Shown: one piece after another, positions 7,005 to 8,431 of the stretch
How positions within the stretch are numbered: position 1 is the stretch's first letter
Layout of the letters: each line of letters starts with the position of its first letter
Assembly (NCBI GenBank): GCA_965222485.1
Contig: CBDCUC010000034.1
Coordinates: 1-8,431, forward strand
Length of the DNA: 8,431 nt
Reading direction: 5' to 3'
Source of the DNA: CBDCUC01 sp965222485
Lineage (GTDB): Bacteria; Pseudomonadota; Alphaproteobacteria; Rhizobiales; Hyphomicrobiaceae
Made by a program: the position numbers and the translations under genes
The notes under the pieces: model-generated
Databases searched by the model: none
Told to the model about the DNA's origin: nothing
The model's input: the letters and a program-made list of their open reading frames with translations, nothing else

Positions 7005-7283
7005 ATGACATGGTCGCTCTTAATCATTCTAACTACCGGTTTCGTCTTTGGTCGCGCAGGCGTCACGATCGCGCATGTTGCCGCCGTCTCATCGTTAATT
7101 GCAATGCTCGTTGTCTATTTCGACGCCGTTGCCACCAAGCTGTCAGTGTGGACTCTCGCGAGACTTTACGGTCTGATAGCGATCTATCAATTTGCATTTC
7201 TTCTTGGTCATGCTAGCCGCGAGTGGTCGCGGAGCAGAGACTATCGGTCGGCTTTACGCATCGTCCTCACACGGCAATACTGA
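7005..7283 (+). CDS. Small inner-membrane protein, unknown function
   Basis: This frame gives a 92-aa hydrophobic protein. Probable membrane segments are at residues about 3-16 (short), 20-39 and 48-68, followed by a positively charged, probably cytoplasmic tail rich in Arg (residues 72-90). I chose ATG 7005 because GGGGGA lies 4 nt upstream. Earlier in-frame starts at GTG 6969 and ATG 6984 have poor ribosome sites, though either would give the same membrane core. It follows the acyltransferase by about 130 bp on the same strand and may be co-transcribed. I do not recognise the family. The clear membrane pattern and good start make it more likely real than not. Confidence 0.55.
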   Translation: MTWSLLIILTTGFVFGRAGVTIAHVAAVSSLIAMLVVYFDAVATKLSVWTLARLYGLIAIYQFAFLLGHASREWSRSRDYRSALRIVLTRQY

Positions 7284-7798
7284 TCAACCGATGTAACGCG
7301 CTCACATTTGCGGTGTGTTTGGTTGGCGACGTATTCAGAGAGTGGACATCCTCAATTGAAGTAACCTAGCCAACCGGGCCAATGCCGGTATGTAGCGACT
7401 GCATCATACGTTCTTCCGGTGTGGTTAGTTTAGCCCCACATAGTCTGATGACCCTAAGGGCTGCTTGTCAGCCTGTCCGCTAATAAGACCAACGGCGCGT
7501 TCGTATTCCCATCACGGCCACGGCCCGCGAGCCGGTCAAATAGACAGGATAGAGATTAGGGCTCAACAATGCTTGGAACATGCGTTCGTGGAATTCCGCC
7601 CACGGTTCGCGCGGCTGCAGCGAAACTGACTTGCCCAAATCGGGCGGGGCGGTGCGGGACTGTTCTACTGCTTCGCGACGGAATAGACCGGGGGTAAGCG
7701 AGGGGGATAATTGATAGTGTCGCGCGATCCTTCCACTCTTTACCCAACTTCAGTCATGACTGGACGTAAGCAACTGACACGTTAAAGAATCAAAGCAT

Positions 7799-7863
7799 CA
7801 TTCTGACTCGAAAGACAAGCAATTGAGCCCCTATTCAGCTCTATCGCACCGAGAGTCAGAATG
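7799..7863. repeat. 11-bp inverted repeat with 43-bp centre
   Basis: CATTCTGACTC (7799-7809) and GAGTCAGAATG (7853-7863) are perfect reverse complements. The enclosed 43 bases are not coding. It may be a recombination or regulatory site, or the remnant of a small element. Confidence 0.4.
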
Positions 7864-7949
7864 CCCACTGATTCATTAGGCACTTTTTCTGACTACGAAT
7901 CTGATGCTCTAAGCTTACGCCTGTCGGCTGAGGTATCGATTGATCCTCC

Positions 7950-7969
7950 TGCGGGAGTTTTGCGGGAGT
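7950..7969 (+). repeat. Tandem TGCGGGAGT repeat near the attachment site
   Basis: TGCGGGAGT occurs at 7950-7958 and 7961-7969, offset by 11 bp (one helical turn), about 95 bp left of the tRNA remnant. The spacing and position resemble arm-type integrase sites, but this is inference. Confidence 0.3.
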
Positions 7970-8062
7970 CTGTCGTGCACTGTTGGGATTGGTGATGCGG
8001 AAACTTGCAACGGGCATCCGCTAACTTATTGATATCGTTTTGTCTTAGACTTCATTTCCTTA

Positions 8063-8107
8063 TTCCGATTCCAAAGGTCGCAGGTTCGACTCCTGCCGGG
8101 TGCGCCA
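8063..8107 (+). other. 3' half of tRNA-Arg(CCG): probable attachment site
   Basis: The 45 bases read as the 3' half of a tRNA: anticodon loop TTCCGAT (8063-8069, anticodon CCG), 3' anticodon strand TCCAA, variable AGGTC, T arm GCAGG-TTCGACT-CCTGC (perfect 5-bp stem, 8080-8096), acceptor strand CGGGTGC, discriminator G and CCA (8105-8107). The bases to the left cannot form the anticodon stem or a D arm, so no intact tRNA is present. A fragment that starts at the anticodon loop and ends at CCA is the typical core left by tyrosine recombinases that integrate into tRNA genes. The chromosome should continue to the right and the inserted element lie to the left. Confidence 0.75.
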
Positions 8108-8108
8108 T

Positions 8109-8431
8109 TTTTTGTCTCACGCGCCAAGGGCGCTCCGACGGGGCGGGCCAACGGCCCGGCGCCGCGGTCGCGTCGCGCATTCGAAGCGTATCCGTCAAGG
8201 CGCTCAATTTTTGTCTCACGCGCAAATGGCGCTCCGACGGGGCGGGCCAACGGCCCGGCGCCGCCGTCGCGTCGCGCATTCGAAGCGTATCCGTCAAGGC
8301 GCTCAATTTTTGTCTCACGCGCAAATGGCGCTCCGACGGGGCGGGCCAATGGCCCGGCGACGCCGTCGCGTCGCTGTGTGCCCTTCAATGCTTCTCCTTC
8401 TCTAGGCGCTCAATTTTTGTCTCACGCGCCA
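8109..8431 (+). repeat. GC-rich tandem repeat array, 99-bp period
   Basis: Units start with TTTTTGTCTCAC at 8109, 8208, 8307 and 8413. The first two are 99 bp and nearly identical. The third matches until about 8373, then switches to a different sequence ending in GGCGCTCAA and is 106 bp long. The fourth is cut by the window end. Each unit holds two GGCGCTC motifs and a GGGCC-AAY-GGCCC hairpin core. Because 99 is a multiple of three, frames stay open through it on both strands, giving spurious proteins. It begins 1 bp after the tRNA CCA end. I see no coding function. Confidence 0.85.

Larger units (their letters stand above)
7284..8062. other. Gene-poor stretch before the tRNA remnant
   Basis: Nearly 780 bases without a credible gene. 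The only open frame above 60 codons (minus 7556-7747) has no motif or clear ribosome site. Structure seen: an 11-bp inverted repeat (7799-7809 with 7853-7863) and a TGCGGGAGT direct repeat (7950-7969). No integrase remnant is recognisable. Confidence 0.6.

Noticed and set aside
8018..8107. Possible complete tRNA using GCATCCG near 8014 as acceptor strand
   Set aside because: GCATCCG can pair with the 3' acceptor strand, but there is no D arm or anticodon stem and the length is wrong, so only the 3' half is supported.
8026..8405. Open frames of 90-120 aa on both strands across the tRNA fragment and tandem array
   Set aside because: They arise because the repeat period is a multiple of three. 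The minus-strand product containing AGVEPATF is a familiar false protein read from tRNA 3' ends.
8109..8431. CRISPR array
   Set aside because: The whole 99-bp unit is repeated with no variable spacers, so it is an ordinary tandem repeat.

Overview
The window looks like accessory DNA from an alphaproteobacterium. This is inferred from moderate-to-high GC, an animal-type haem peroxidase fused to RTX repeats, a stand-alone HlyC-family acyltransferase, and a tRNA-Arg(CCG)-like 3' end. Genus cannot be read from the sequence. About two thirds of the window is coding, with long gene-poor gaps.

Positions 1-4068 (minus strand) hold the 5' part of one very large gene that runs off the left edge: 1356 codons with no stop. 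It encodes a peroxidase of the animal (myeloperoxidase/peroxinectin) superfamily, with all main catalytic landmarks visible, followed by hemolysin-type Ca2+-binding (RTX) repeats. Proteins of this build are exported by type I secretion. The best-known bacterial relatives are the Mn(II)-oxidising MopA-type peroxidases. A 612-bp gap (4069-4682) separates it from a NarL/FixJ-type response regulator on the same strand (4683-5354). That gap carries a perfect 24-bp inverted repeat about 200 bp upstream of the peroxidase start.

Positions 5355-6241 are a long non-coding divergent region with a perfect FNR/FixK-type palindrome at 5904-5917 and a second dyad near 5773. On the plus strand follow a HlyC-type toxin-activating lysine acyltransferase (6242-6877, GTG start behind a perfect AGGAGG) and a small membrane protein (7005-7283). 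Together these genes suggest a regulated RTX module: an exported peroxidase, a regulator, and an acyltransferase that normally modifies RTX proteins before secretion. The secretion genes (HlyB/HlyD/TolC) are not in the window.

Positions 7284-8062 hold no convincing gene. At 8063-8107 lies the exact 3' half of a tRNA-Arg, from the anticodon loop (CCG) to CCA, with no 5' half. This is the usual footprint of a tyrosine-recombinase attachment site, so the peroxidase/HlyC region may be the right end of an integrated island. Right of it, 8109-8431 is a GC-rich tandem array with a 99-bp period.
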